NCBI GenBank assembly: GCA_946186915.1 | Contig: CAMHOY010000011.1 | Coordinates: 1 to 64,000, forward strand | Direction: 5' to 3' | Length of the DNA: 64,000 nt | DNA from: an uncultured Bacteroidales bacterium | GTDB taxonomy: Bacteria > Bacteroidota > Bacteroidia > Bacteroidales > Paludibacteraceae | Shown here: piece after piece, positions 9,513-19,691 of the stretch | Numbering within the stretch: position 1 is the first letter of the stretch | Layout: each line of letters opens with the position of its first letter | The notes under the pieces: model-generated | Seen by the model: only the letters and a program-made list of their open reading frames with translations | The model's database searches: none | Told to the model about the DNA's origin: nothing | Made by a program: the position numbers and the translations under genes

Positions 9513-12128
9513 ATGAAAAAACAACTATTCTTCGGAGTGATTCTGGTAGTGATGACGTTACTGCCAAACACTTTGTTTGCACAGTCTACGGAGGGTACTG
9601 ATTTCTGGGTAACCCTGATGCGTGGTGACGAGCGTAATTATGACAAGTTATTGCTTACCTTCTCGGCCAACCATGCGACCAAAGTGTACATTGAGAACAA
9701 AGAGACCGGGTACAAAGACACTGTGGCGGTGGGTGACAACGACATCCAACAGTTAGACCTCAGTACCAACGAGGAGTCGTGCTACGTAACCGATTTACAA
9801 GAACAGACACCTGTATATCGTGCTTTGCATGTAACCTCGGATAATCCGATTTCATTGATTGCTGCGAACTATAAGGATAAGTCCTTTGATGTGGCTTCTA
9901 TTCTTCCGACATCAGCCTTGTTGAGCGAATACCGCATTCAGTGCTATTCTCCGACGGCGCACGAGGACAATGCACAAGGAAGTCAATTTGCGATTATTGC
10001 AGCCGACGATGACGTGGTAGCAGATATCGTTCTTACGGCAAACACTGATAAAGGAGAGGAGGCCGGCGATACGCTCACTACCGACACGCTGAAGAGAGGG
10101 CAGGTATATTATGTTTGGACGGGTTATGGTTCCGGCCTGGATAAAGACTTTACCGGCACAGAGGTAAAAGCACGTAACGGCAAGAAGATTGCTGTCTTCA
10201 ACGGCAACTCCCACACCAATATTCCGAATGGCATTCGTGACCGCGACCATGTATTCTCCCAAGCCATGCCAATCAACTATTGGGGACGTCGCTTTGCAAT
10301 CACGTCTTCATTAACTACCATTGATGGTCAGGCCTCAGGTTCTTACTGGGAGCGTATCGATAAGATTCGCGTTCAGGCGCTGGTGGATAGTACGGTAGTG
10401 GTACTCGATGGTGATACCATCCATACCTTCAGTTTCCTGGAGGGTGACGATGAAGACAAAAAGCACTTCTTCGAATTCGACTTCGGAGCAAAAGATGCTA
10501 AAACCGATTATTCAGGTGACGGGAAGCACAAATGGTATGATGGTGTGAGCCATTATATCGAGACTTCATGCCCCTGCGCTGTGCACTTGTTCATGACAAG
10601 CGACCGCTATGACCATAAGAGCGGGAAGTACTGCAACGGTGACCCTTCGGAGATTTGGGTAAACCCGATTGAGCAGAAAATCAAAGAGTTAACGTTTGGT
10701 ACATTCCAGACGAAACAAGTTACAGACCACTTTATCAATATCATCACAACTAAGGACAATTATAAGTCCGTTAGATTGGATGGTGATGACATCTCAGGTC
10801 AATTCCAAGAGTTGAACGGCAATGCCGATTATATGTTCGCGCGTTTAACAGGCGTCATCAACGGCACACACACCTTGGTTTCCGACTCCGGATTCATCGC
10901 TCACGTATATGGTTTTGGTGAGAAAGAGAGTTACGGATACCCTGCCGGAGGTAACACCAAAGACCTGTCAGCTACGCTGTATATCGATGACATACCTTAT
11001 TCTCCGGATGGTGACAACCTCCTCTGCGGTGACAAGAGTGTACTCTTTGAGTGCCGCCTGGATTACGAACCCGACAGTATATACTGGTTCTTCGGCGATG
11101 GCGCAGACACCTTGCTGATTGGTGTAGATTCCATTCGCCACTTCTACGATGTAGGTGATCGCGGCAATGTAAACTTCGAGGCCTACGTGAAGATCTTCCG
11201 TGAGATAGGTTCACACGATGATGATTGCTACGAATGGACCGCGTATGATTACGATAGCATTCATTTCCATGTGAATGTAGGCATGCCGATCATCGAAGTG
11301 AAGCGTATTGAGATCCCGCGTTGTATCGAGTTAGGTACAGCGACAGATATCAAGATCGTTCTGTTCAACCCCGCAAAAGTCGATCTGACGAGTGACAGCG
11401 TGAAGATCACCTTTACGCAGGCAGCATTAGATGCAAAATTTAAGAACGAAGATATAAAATTCATTGGCGACTCGGTGATTGTCGTACATGTGCCGGCTGA
11501 CACTCCGGATCGTACGCCGTTCAACATGCATATCCATATCGGCTCGAAATGCGAGTCCACCGTCTTCGACAAGGATATCGAGTTCCATATGGAATATGCC
11601 ATCAAACAACTGGAGCAACGCTATAACAATGTGTTAGGCTTGATTGCTTCGAAATATACGGATAAGAAGTTGAGCGATTTCGAATGGTATCACGACAGTG
11701 TATTGGTTGCGAACCAGCAATCTGCGGTACTCTTCTTGGATGAGAAAGATCCGCAGACGAGCGGTGATTACTTCGTTTGCTACATCGTTCAGGAAGCAGG
11801 CAAGGAGCCGTTCAGAGAATGTACCTGCCCGGTAACCTTCAATCCGGATGGTACAGGCCACTCCTTCACTCCTGACGAGACGGGTCTGGATATCTCCGGA
11901 ACGGTTGCCATCAAAGGCAATACAGCATTCGTCAATGCCGACTGGAAAGGCAAAACCGATATCGAATGCTACGCCCAATGGATTAGCGTAACCGGTTCCA
12001 CAAGTCCCAAATACGATATTCCGGATGGCGGACGTACTATTCCGACTCCGACAGAGAATGGATTCTATATCCTGCGCGTGGTAACAGACGGCGCCGGTCG
12101 TAGCTTCAAAATCTATATTAACCACTAA
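9513..12128 (+). CDS. IgGFc-binding-N-like surface/secreted protein with PKD-like region
   Basis: MKKQLFF signal peptide; STEGTDFWVTLM; paralogous to the ORF at 14492; C-terminus resembles a T9SS sorting signal (GFYILRVVTDGAGRSFKIYINH). Confidence 0.6.
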   Translation: MKKQLFFGVILVVMTLLPNTLFAQSTEGTDFWVTLMRGDERNYDKLLLTFSANHATKVYIENKETGYKDTVAVGDNDIQQLDLSTNEESCYVTDLQEQTPVYRALHVTSDNPISLIAANYKDKSFDVASILPTSALLSEYRIQCYSPTAHEDNAQGSQFAIIAADDDVVADIVLTANTDKGEEAGDTLTTDTLKRGQVYYVWTGYGSGLDKDFTGTEVKARNGKKIAVFNGNSHTNIPNGIRDRDHVFSQAMPINYWGRRFAITSSLTTIDGQASGSYWERIDKIRVQALVDSTVVVLDGDTIHTFSFLEGDDEDKKHFFEFDFGAKDAKTDYSGDGKHKWYDGVSHYIETSCPCAVHLFMTSDRYDHKSGKYCNGDPSEIWVNPIEQKIKELTFGTFQTKQVTDHFINIITTKDNYKSVRLDGDDISGQFQELNGNADYMFARLTGVINGTHTLVSDSGFIAHVYGFGEKESYGYPAGGNTKDLSATLYIDDIPYSPDGDNLLCGDKSVLFECRLDYEPDSIYWFFGDGADTLLIGVDSIRHFYDVGDRGNVNFEAYVKIFREIGSHDDDCYEWTAYDYDSIHFHVNVGMPIIEVKRIEIPRCIELGTATDIKIVLFNPAKVDLTSDSVKITFTQAALDAKFKNEDIKFIGDSVIVVHVPADTPDRTPFNMHIHIGSKCESTVFDKDIEFHMEYAIKQLEQRYNNVLGLIASKYTDKKLSDFEWYHDSVLVANQQSAVLFLDEKDPQTSGDYFVCYIVQEAGKEPFRECTCPVTFNPDGTGHSFTPDETGLDISGTVAIKGNTAFVNADWKGKTDIECYAQWISVTGSTSPKYDIPDGGRTIPTPTENGFYILRVVTDGAGRSFKIYINH

Positions 12129-12148
12129 TCATCAGGGAGGACACAGAT

Positions 12149-14473
12149 ATGAGAAATATATTCCAATACGTACTGATTGCAAGTGTTGCTCTTAGTTTAA
12201 CCTGCGCTCCTGCAGCCGTTTATGCAATGCCGGAACCGGCACCTGCGGCACAAACCGCACAACAGAAAGCGGCGGAGCAGAAGAAGAAAGAAGCAGAGAA
12301 AAAGAAGAAAGAGGCAGAGAAAGCCAAAGCACAAAAGGCCAGAGAGAAAGCCAAAGCCGCGGCTGCCAAAGAAAAAGAAAAAGCCAAAGCTGCCGCTGCT
12401 AAGCAACGCGAGGCAGAGAAACGTCAGCAAGAGACAGAAAAAGCCAAAGTTGCTGCTGCCAAAGCAAACGAGCAAAAGAAAGCAGCAGCAGAGAAACAGC
12501 GTGCTCAGCAAGCGAAAGCGAATGAGCAGAAACGCGAAGAAGCTGCCAAAGCTGCAGCCAAAGCCCAAGCGCAACGCGACAAAGAGGCCGCAGAGCGCGC
12601 TAAGGTAGCTGCACAACGCGAGGAAGCCAAACTCAAGAAAGAGGCTGAAACAAAGGCCAAAGAAGAGAAAGCTATCCGCGATTACGAGAAATACCAGGAG
12701 AGTCTGGCTAATCCAAAACCGGAGGTTATCTCCCTCTTTAACCTCGGTCTTCGTGTCGGTTACTCGGCTTTGATGGATAAGATCCAACCGTCTACAGATG
12801 GTTCACTCTGGGGCGCCGGAACACTCAACCGCAGCAATGCCCTGCAGCAACTGAAAGGCGGCGGAGGTGTCGGTTTGAACCTTACCTATAACCTCGAGTA
12901 CGAACATTTCCTCTTCGAGACAGGTTTGGACTTCCGCTTCCTCAATTCCACCTCGACGTACGGCTTTACCGCTACGCGTTCAGACTTGGCTTATGGCGCG
13001 AGATACGACTATCTCTTCGATAACCTCAAAGAGAGCCGTAATATGATGCAGATTGGTGTGCCGGTGATGTTCGGCGCGCAGTTCAGCCGCTATTACTTCC
13101 TCTTGGGAGCGAAGATATACTATTCGCTCTGGAACTCCTACAGCCAGAGCGGTCGCTATGATATTACCGTAACAGACCCCATGTATCTGGAGCCTTACGG
13201 TATGGGTATTCATGAGTTGAACGGCCAGACCAACCAGAAGATTCAGTTCAAGCAACCGGATGTCAGCCTTGCTGCGGAATTTGGTATCGACCTGGACGAG
13301 TGGTTACAGGCGCAGCCAAGTAATGACAAAGACGCGAAGAAACGTCGTCAACAGGTGAAAGCCGGTCAACGTCTGCCGTTCGGCCGTGAGCACATACATT
13401 ACCGCGTAGCGTTGTTCGCCGAGTACGGCGTACTGAATATCAACGGTACTCCGGCGGCTAAACCCGTAGAGTTCGCGGACAACCAAGTACCGGTACAGCG
13501 CAGCAACACGATGCTCGCTATGAACGGCGACAGCAAACTCAACCCGCTCTTTGTAGGTGCGAAATTCACCGTACAGTTTGAGTTTCCGGGTAAGAAAGCC
13601 CGTCCTGTTCCGCCGCCTCCTGCTTATGCAATCTATAGCGTAGTGGATGAGCGCACGAACGAACCGCTGAAGGTTGCCTTCGTAGAGACACGTGGCACCG
13701 AGTCCGGCAAGATTGCCCTGCGTGAGAAACAGATCGGTCCGAAGGGATTCCGTCAGAAACATGCTGTCGGTAACTTCACCGTTGAAGCCAAATCAGAGAA
13801 CTACTACCCTGCTTCGCAGCAGTTCACCATCGAGAAAGTGGGTTCCACACAATACGTGACCATCGCTCTCAAACCGATGCCCGTCCTGCGCGTACGTGTA
13901 TATAATAAGGAGACAGGCCTCGCTGTTCCGGCAACCGTACAGATCCTTAAGGAGAATGTTACCGAACCGGCTTACAGCCTGGCTACCGATTCTACTACCG
14001 GTACCACCAGCAAGATGCTGGAGGAAGGTCCGAAATATTCGATCCATATTGCACAGATGGGTTACGACACACTCGATATGCCGATTGCCTTCATAGGCGA
14101 TTCGATGAATATTGCCCTGTCGCCGGTTAAGAAAGGCGAGGTATTCATTGTGAAGAACCTCCACTTCGCCACCAACAAGACGCGTATCCTTTCCCGCTCG
14201 GAAGAGGCACTCAACGACCTCTATATGTACCTCGCGCGCAACCCGAAAGTACGCATTAAGATCGTCGGTCACACCGATAGCGTAGGTAAAGACGAGGCGA
14301 ACCAGAAGTTGTCTGACGGACGTGCAAACGCTGTGATGAATGACCTTATTGAGCGTGGTATCAGCGCGGATCGCATGCAGGCAGAAGGCCGCGGCGAGAC
14401 CCAACCGATCGACACCAACGACACCGATGAAGGCCGTCAAAACAACCGTCGTGTAGAAATCGAAATCCTGTAA
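12149..14473 (+). CDS. OmpA-family protein with long Lys/Ala/Glu-rich N-terminal segment
   Basis: C-terminal NLHFATNKTRILSRSEEALNDLYMYLARNPKVRIKIVGHTDSVG...GRGETQP...NNRRVEI. Confidence 0.88.
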   Translation: MRNIFQYVLIASVALSLTCAPAAVYAMPEPAPAAQTAQQKAAEQKKKEAEKKKKEAEKAKAQKAREKAKAAAAKEKEKAKAAAAKQREAEKRQQETEKAKVAAAKANEQKKAAAEKQRAQQAKANEQKREEAAKAAAKAQAQRDKEAAERAKVAAQREEAKLKKEAETKAKEEKAIRDYEKYQESLANPKPEVISLFNLGLRVGYSALMDKIQPSTDGSLWGAGTLNRSNALQQLKGGGGVGLNLTYNLEYEHFLFETGLDFRFLNSTSTYGFTATRSDLAYGARYDYLFDNLKESRNMMQIGVPVMFGAQFSRYYFLLGAKIYYSLWNSYSQSGRYDITVTDPMYLEPYGMGIHELNGQTNQKIQFKQPDVSLAAEFGIDLDEWLQAQPSNDKDAKKRRQQVKAGQRLPFGREHIHYRVALFAEYGVLNINGTPAAKPVEFADNQVPVQRSNTMLAMNGDSKLNPLFVGAKFTVQFEFPGKKARPVPPPPAYAIYSVVDERTNEPLKVAFVETRGTESGKIALREKQIGPKGFRQKHAVGNFTVEAKSENYYPASQQFTIEKVGSTQYVTIALKPMPVLRVRVYNKETGLAVPATVQILKENVTEPAYSLATDSTTGTTSKMLEEGPKYSIHIAQMGYDTLDMPIAFIGDSMNIALSPVKKGEVFIVKNLHFATNKTRILSRSEEALNDLYMYLARNPKVRIKIVGHTDSVGKDEANQKLSDGRANAVMNDLIERGISADRMQAEGRGETQPIDTNDTDEGRQNNRRVEIEIL

Positions 14474-14491
14474 AATATAATCATCTGAGAT

Positions 14492-17368
14492 ATGAAACGA
14501 TTCATCAAATCGCTAACATTAGTAGCATTGTTTGCAAGTTACTGTATCCCCTCTTGGGCGCAAGCACCCTCTACGGAAGGACAAGACTTCTGGGTGACAT
14601 TCCTGCAATGGAACCAGGACGCTCCTGGAGAAGATAAGAAGAATCGCGAACTTAAACTTACTATTTCTGCAGTGGAAGAGTGCGACGTACAGATTGTGAA
14701 CCCCTCTACCGGTTTCAGCCGCGATGTCCATGTCCCTGCAAATAGCAGTGTAGAAGAAGTTATCAGTAAAGGTAACAATAACGATGCTGAAAACAACGAA
14801 AAAAGTTGTTACATCATGGAGAATGAGACACCCGACTTATACAGGGCGCTGCATGTCACTTCAACCAAAACCATTTCCCTCTTTGCCGGTAACTACCTCA
14901 ACAAATCGTTCGACGCTGCCAATGTGCTTCCTACTCCGGCACTTTTGGACGACTACTTGATTCAAACCTACCCTCCTTCTGATCATGAGGATAAACCGCA
15001 AGGTAGCCACTTTGCCATCATTGCGGTCGAAGATGGAGAAACAACTGTGGATTATAATCTGACAGCAAAGACTGCCGGTGGCAAAACAGGCGCACAGTCT
15101 GTAACGCTGAAGAAAGGACAAGTATGGTATGTATGGACGGGAAAAAACAAAGATGATGCAGCTGACTTGTCCGGCACTACTGTCAAAGCGCGTGACGGCA
15201 AAAAGATTGCTGTCTTCCAGGGTTGTCCGCATACCAACGTTCCGGACCGGGTGCGTGACCGTGACCACCTTTTCTCGCAGGCTATGCCTACAGCATACTG
15301 GGGATCGGAGTTTGCAATCACCACTTCGCGCAAACACCGACGCGATATCGTAGCTGTCATGGCTATCAACGATGGTACGGAGGTGTATATCAATAGTGAA
15401 GACGGTGAACCGCAGTTAGTACACACGTTTAATTTTAATTCCTCTGACCCGCAGGAGCGCAAGCATTATTGGACCTTTGAAATCGGTGAATTTCTGGCCT
15501 ACTGCGCAGATGATGAGGGACAATCACCTTCACATGGTCAACTTCCACCTCCATTGATTGTCGATTCGTCCTGTTATATAACTACCTCTTGCCCTGCCGG
15601 CGTACACCTCTTTATGGTATCCAATCGTTATGACAACGTGGTTCCAAAAGTAAAAAGTGACACCTTGGTAGATGACCCGGCGATGTTGTGGATCAGTCCA
15701 ATTGAGCAGGTGATTAAACAGATTAATTTCGCTACCTATCAGACAAAAATGGCGAAGTTCCACTATATGAATATCGTCACGCCGACAGCTGATATTAACG
15801 ACATGGTATGGACGGATCAAAATGGAGATAAGCATAATATTGCGGAGCATTTCCACCCTGTTCGAGGTACTGATAATGAGTATTCGTTTGCTCGTATCGA
15901 GATTCAACATGGCAGTCATAACCTGAAAGGCAAGACCGGATTCCTTGCGCACGTATATGGTTATGGAGAACGCGAGTCGTACGCATACTCGTGCGGTTCT
16001 TCTACCATCCAGCGCAGTATATCCTTCAACGATACGCCGCTGGAGATTGATAGCATCAGCAAGACCTCCTTCTGCGTAAATGAAGAGATTGAGATGAAAC
16101 TCAATATCGGTAATAACGATTACCAGAGCGTACACTGGGACTACGGAGACGGTGTCACCTACGATTCTGACCCGGACGCCCCCAACAGCGAAAAGAAAAT
16201 GTCCACCCATACTTACACCTCTCCGGGTTGGTACGACCTGAAGGTGACGGCTGTGTACCGCAACCCGTGTACCGGAACACAACACACGGATCCGCTTGGC
16301 CTGCGATTCTACGTGTCGCGCCCCGATACGATTCGTCATACCGGCAGCGATTGTGTAGCGGAGGATTACTCGGGCGAGATGGTTGTTCTTGATACTATGA
16401 CGTATGGTTGCGACTCCGTTGTTATTACCCAGAAATTCCTCCATCGGAAATCTTCGTACGAGTATAGCGTGACGGCTGAAGATGCTTACACCCTCAGGGA
16501 TTCGACCTACACGACTTCGACGGATGTCACATGGACGACGCGCAACTCGAATAACTGCGACTCCACAATCACATGCCATATTCAGATTGTGAAGTGCCTC
16601 AACATGCAGATTGAGAATAAGCCGGATCAACAGTTCACCTGTGCCGGCCAGAACATGGAGATACCGTTCTCTTACAGCCGTGACGGCGGACACCTCAATG
16701 CGTATCTCTATAAGGTGATCCAGGATCCGACAAGTCCGCTTGGTTACCGCCTGATTGATAAGACGCAAGTAACGATTGAGGAGAAAGGCGAATCCGAAGG
16801 TCGTAAACGCGGCTTGATTAGCCTGCCTGTGGACACCTGGAGACCGGGTTACTACGTAGGTTGTATCCAGATGGAAGATGCTAACTGCAAGATTACCGAA
16901 GGCGGCATTGAGCAGCCGGCTATCGAGCAATCGACGGCATTGAACCTCACCATTAAGTATCCGGAGAATATCATTGCCTTTAAGTTCAATAATGTCCTTG
17001 CCGTATATCAAAGCGGCTTTGGAGGCAACAAGGGTTATGACTTCGTGGCTTATCAGTGGTACCGCAACAACGAGAAGATTGACGCACTCAAGAATCCGTC
17101 TGCCGCAACTTCTATCTACCATAGCGAGGAGATCTTCACCTCCGGCGATGAGTACTATGTTGTGCTCACGGAAAGCGGCAAAGACCCGCTGGCTTCTTGC
17201 TCGTTCACCGTTCCGGATGATCTGGATAACTATGATGTGAAGAAGGAGGATACTTTTACGCAAGAATATAACGATGATAATACGGCCAACAAGAAGATGA
17301 TTGACAATCGTATCTGCGTCGAGATAGAAGGACGGATTTACGACATGTACGGTCAACGCGTGAAATGA
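14492..17368 (+). CDS. IgGFc-binding-N-like surface/secreted protein, paralog of the 9513 gene
   Basis: STEGQDFWVTFLQWNQ; shared RALHVTS...A(N)Y..KSFD..(N/S)(V/I)LPT; PKD-like VHWDYGDGVTY; terminal IYDMYGQRVK. Confidence 0.6.
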   Translation: MKRFIKSLTLVALFASYCIPSWAQAPSTEGQDFWVTFLQWNQDAPGEDKKNRELKLTISAVEECDVQIVNPSTGFSRDVHVPANSSVEEVISKGNNNDAENNEKSCYIMENETPDLYRALHVTSTKTISLFAGNYLNKSFDAANVLPTPALLDDYLIQTYPPSDHEDKPQGSHFAIIAVEDGETTVDYNLTAKTAGGKTGAQSVTLKKGQVWYVWTGKNKDDAADLSGTTVKARDGKKIAVFQGCPHTNVPDRVRDRDHLFSQAMPTAYWGSEFAITTSRKHRRDIVAVMAINDGTEVYINSEDGEPQLVHTFNFNSSDPQERKHYWTFEIGEFLAYCADDEGQSPSHGQLPPPLIVDSSCYITTSCPAGVHLFMVSNRYDNVVPKVKSDTLVDDPAMLWISPIEQVIKQINFATYQTKMAKFHYMNIVTPTADINDMVWTDQNGDKHNIAEHFHPVRGTDNEYSFARIEIQHGSHNLKGKTGFLAHVYGYGERESYAYSCGSSTIQRSISFNDTPLEIDSISKTSFCVNEEIEMKLNIGNNDYQSVHWDYGDGVTYDSDPDAPNSEKKMSTHTYTSPGWYDLKVTAVYRNPCTGTQHTDPLGLRFYVSRPDTIRHTGSDCVAEDYSGEMVVLDTMTYGCDSVVITQKFLHRKSSYEYSVTAEDAYTLRDSTYTTSTDVTWTTRNSNNCDSTITCHIQIVKCLNMQIENKPDQQFTCAGQNMEIPFSYSRDGGHLNAYLYKVIQDPTSPLGYRLIDKTQVTIEEKGESEGRKRGLISLPVDTWRPGYYVGCIQMEDANCKITEGGIEQPAIEQSTALNLTIKYPENIIAFKFNNVLAVYQSGFGGNKGYDFVAYQWYRNNEKIDALKNPSAATSIYHSEEIFTSGDEYYVVLTESGKDPLASCSFTVPDDLDNYDVKKEDTFTQEYNDDNTANKKMIDNRICVEIEGRIYDMYGQRVK

Positions 17369-18054
17369 CCCAAAGCAAGTCACAAATAACTACGCTGCTA
17401 CGCAGTAACAGTATTTTCCTATCGCTAAGCCTGGTGCTCATCGTAGCATTGGGCTTAGCCCTTTTATATGTCCCGAAAGGCGACTTGCATCTCTTGCTAT
17501 GCGACCGCCACACGCCCGCACGCGATATATTCTACAGGTATTATACGCAGGTGGCGGAGTGGTTTCCATACGCGCTATGCGCCGCCATCCTCCTTTTCGG
17601 CCGTCTCGGAGACGGACTGTTTGCGTCCGCCTGCCAGGCCTTCTCTGCGCTCACCACACAGCTCATCAAGCATATCCTGGTTGCCCCCAGACCCCTTACA
17701 TGGTTCGCGGAGCATAGGCCGGATGTCCAACTGCCCTTGACGGAAGGCGTGACGATGAACTACTGGCTCTCATTCCCCTCCGGCCACACGACATCTTTCT
17801 TCGCCCTCGCGCTGGCGCTGTCCATCTTACTATCAACCAGGATGCCTAAAATCCCCTGTATCCTGGTACAAATAGTGCTCTTTGCGCTGGCGGCTCTTGG
17901 CGGTTACAGCCGCATTTATCTGAGCCAGCATTTCACAGCGGATGTCTTCGGCGGCATGATCGTCGGATGTCTCATTACCATCGTGTGCTACGTTGTTTTT
18001 TACCGCTTTGAGGACAGAAAATGGTACAATTACCGTGTTTTTACAAAAAAATGA
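17365..18054 (+). CDS. PAP2-family phosphatase
   Basis: KHILVAPRPLTWF, SFPSGHTTSFFALA, GYSRIYLSQHFTADVFGG; ATGA overlap with upstream gene. Confidence 0.88.
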   Translation: MTQSKSQITTLLRSNSIFLSLSLVLIVALGLALLYVPKGDLHLLLCDRHTPARDIFYRYYTQVAEWFPYALCAAILLFGRLGDGLFASACQAFSALTTQLIKHILVAPRPLTWFAEHRPDVQLPLTEGVTMNYWLSFPSGHTTSFFALALALSILLSTRMPKIPCILVQIVLFALAALGGYSRIYLSQHFTADVFGGMIVGCLITIVCYVVFYRFEDRKWYNYRVFTKK

Positions 18055-18083
18055 CCCCTGAAGTGCATTTTTTTTCAAAAAAA

Positions 18084-18115
18084 TTTGGTCAATTCAAAAA
18101 AAAGCAGTACTTTTG
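18084..18115 (+). promoter_or_regulatory. Bacteroidetes-type promoter for tRNA-Val
   Basis: TTTG (18084-18087), 20 nt, TACTTTTG (18108-18115). Confidence 0.75.
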
Positions 18116-18145
18116 CACCCGCTTTCGAAAAGGAAGTAAGATTGA

Positions 18146-18220
18146 GGGCGTTTAGCTCAGCTGGTTTAGAGCATCTGCCTTACAAGCAGAGGGTCTGCGG
18201 TTCGAATCCGTAAACGCCCA
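18146..18220 (+). tRNA. tRNA-Val(TAC)
   Basis: GGGCGTT...AACGCCC acceptor stem, anticodon loop CTTACAA, T-loop GGTTCGAATCC. Confidence 0.95.
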
Positions 18221-18238
18221 CAAGAATAAAACACACGA

Positions 18239-18272
18239 AATCAATAAGTTACAGAAATGTGGCTTATTGATT
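18239..18272 (+). terminator. Hairpin downstream of tRNA/attL
   Basis: AATCAATAAG...CTTATTGATT 10-bp stem followed by a T-rich tract. Confidence 0.6.
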
Positions 18273-18293
18273 TTTCTTTTTGCCAGCATATAG

Positions 18294-18405
18294 TTGCACT
18301 TATTTTGCACTCCTCGTAAACGGTTGATTTACAAATTACTACTCTTTTACTACTCTTTTACTACGTTTTTGTAGTTTTCCAAAAGAGTGCAACAAGAGTG
18401 CAACA
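18294..18405. repeat. Candidate arm-type recombinase/excisionase sites
   Basis: TTGCACT at 18294 and 18305; TTACTACTCTT at 18336 and 18347 plus TTACTACG at 18358; AGAGTGCAACA at 18384 and 18395; each with 11-bp periodicity. Confidence 0.6.
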
Positions 18406-18415
18406 AATTACAACT

Positions 18416-19618
18416 ATGGCAAAAGTATCAATCATTCTCGACCAGAGAAAAGCCGACAAACAAGGTCGGTTCCCAATCAAGTTGCGCATCAGCGCACAAA
18501 GTTCTAACACGTCGATTTCGACGAATGTGTTCGTTTCTCCACGTGACTACATCGGAGAAGCCGAGCATGCGGTGGCACGTACATGCGCCAACGCAAAGCA
18601 GATCAACAGAGACATCTGCGAACTTCATTACATGTATATTAGTGCTATCATGGAACTGGAGCGCAGCGGGCGGCTTCTAACAATGAGTGCTGCCGACATC
18701 CGGGATTACGTAAACAAGGGCAAAGAGTTTGTTTCTGAACACACGTTCAGCGATACCCTTATCGAATATCGCGATAAATGCCGTGCAGCAAAGACGCAAC
18801 AAGGATATGACTATGCGCTACAGATGATGGAACGGTTTGTCGGAAAAAAGAAGTTCTTGTTTGAGGAGATAGACTATCTTTTTTTGAGCGATTTTGAGCG
18901 CTGGATGGAAGATAACGGTCTCGGTATGTCAAGCCGCAGCATCGTATTCCGGAATATGCGCACGGTTTATAACTACGCGATTAACAATGACTGGGTAAAT
19001 ATGCAGTCCTACCCTTTCCGGAAGTTTAAGATTAAGCATGGCAAAAAAGAAAAAGAATATCTTCCGGAAGATAAGATGCGTCAGTTGCTTGCGCTTGACC
19101 TTTCCGGTGTGCGAAGCACCGGAATCGCTCTCGCGCGTGATTTCTTCGTTCTGTCTTTCTTGCTATGCGGAATAAATCCCGTTGACCTGTTTAACCTACC
19201 CATGCAAAAAGACACTATATGTTTCGTCCGGCAAAAGATTCAGTTCCGTGAGCCGGAGGCAGTCCATATCGGCATTCAGCCAGAAGCGGATTATCTGATA
19301 AGCGAGTACAAAGGTATATCGCATTTGCTCAATTTGTCGGAGCACTATCATTCCTATTATAGTTTCTACTATTTCATAAGCCATCGGATCAAGAAACTTG
19401 GTGAAATGATAGACTGTCCGGACTTGTCATTATACTGGGCTCGGTATTCATGGGCAACGTATGCCTGTAAGTTAGGTATGCCTGATAGTATTATTAGTAA
19501 GGCTCTTGGTCATGCTGATGCGTCATTAGCGATGAGTACGTATGCTACATTTGATTGGAAATTGGTAGATGAAGCAAATCGGAAAGTGATAGACTATATA
19601 CTTGGAAATAAGGAATAA
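18416..19618 (+). CDS. int: Tyrosine recombinase (phage integrase, Bacteroidetes type)
   Basis: MAKVSIILDQRKADKQGRFPIKLRI; catalytic region YWARYSWATYACKLG...ALGHADASLAMSTYATF; adjacent to the tRNA. Confidence 0.92.
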   Translation: MAKVSIILDQRKADKQGRFPIKLRISAQSSNTSISTNVFVSPRDYIGEAEHAVARTCANAKQINRDICELHYMYISAIMELERSGRLLTMSAADIRDYVNKGKEFVSEHTFSDTLIEYRDKCRAAKTQQGYDYALQMMERFVGKKKFLFEEIDYLFLSDFERWMEDNGLGMSSRSIVFRNMRTVYNYAINNDWVNMQSYPFRKFKIKHGKKEKEYLPEDKMRQLLALDLSGVRSTGIALARDFFVLSFLLCGINPVDLFNLPMQKDTICFVRQKIQFREPEAVHIGIQPEADYLISEYKGISHLLNLSEHYHSYYSFYYFISHRIKKLGEMIDCPDLSLYWARYSWATYACKLGMPDSIISKALGHADASLAMSTYATFDWKLVDEANRKVIDYILGNKE

Positions 19619-19649
19619 AAAACCGGACGAGTAGTTACTCTCATCCGGT
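19616..19649 (-). terminator. Terminator read on the minus strand at the left end of the phage
   Basis: ACCGGATGAG-8nt-CTCGTCCGGT (one G-T pair) followed by TTTTTATT on the minus strand. Confidence 0.7.
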
Positions 19650-19691
19650 CCCAACACGAAGATTATGGTCTTCAGTGCTTAATTCCGAGTG

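Noticed and set aside
12222-12608. Arg/Lys-rich ORF in an alternative frame
   Set aside because: Frame-shifted reading of the Lys/Ala-rich stretch of the OmpA-family gene.
15530-17383. 617-aa antisense ORF (minus strand)
   Set aside because: Shadow ORF opposite the well-supported IgGFc-binding-like gene; low-complexity V/I/R composition and no recognisable motif.
18294-18405. CRISPR-like array
   Set aside because: Repeats are 7-11 bp on an 11-bp period with no spacer architecture; better explained as recombinase sites.
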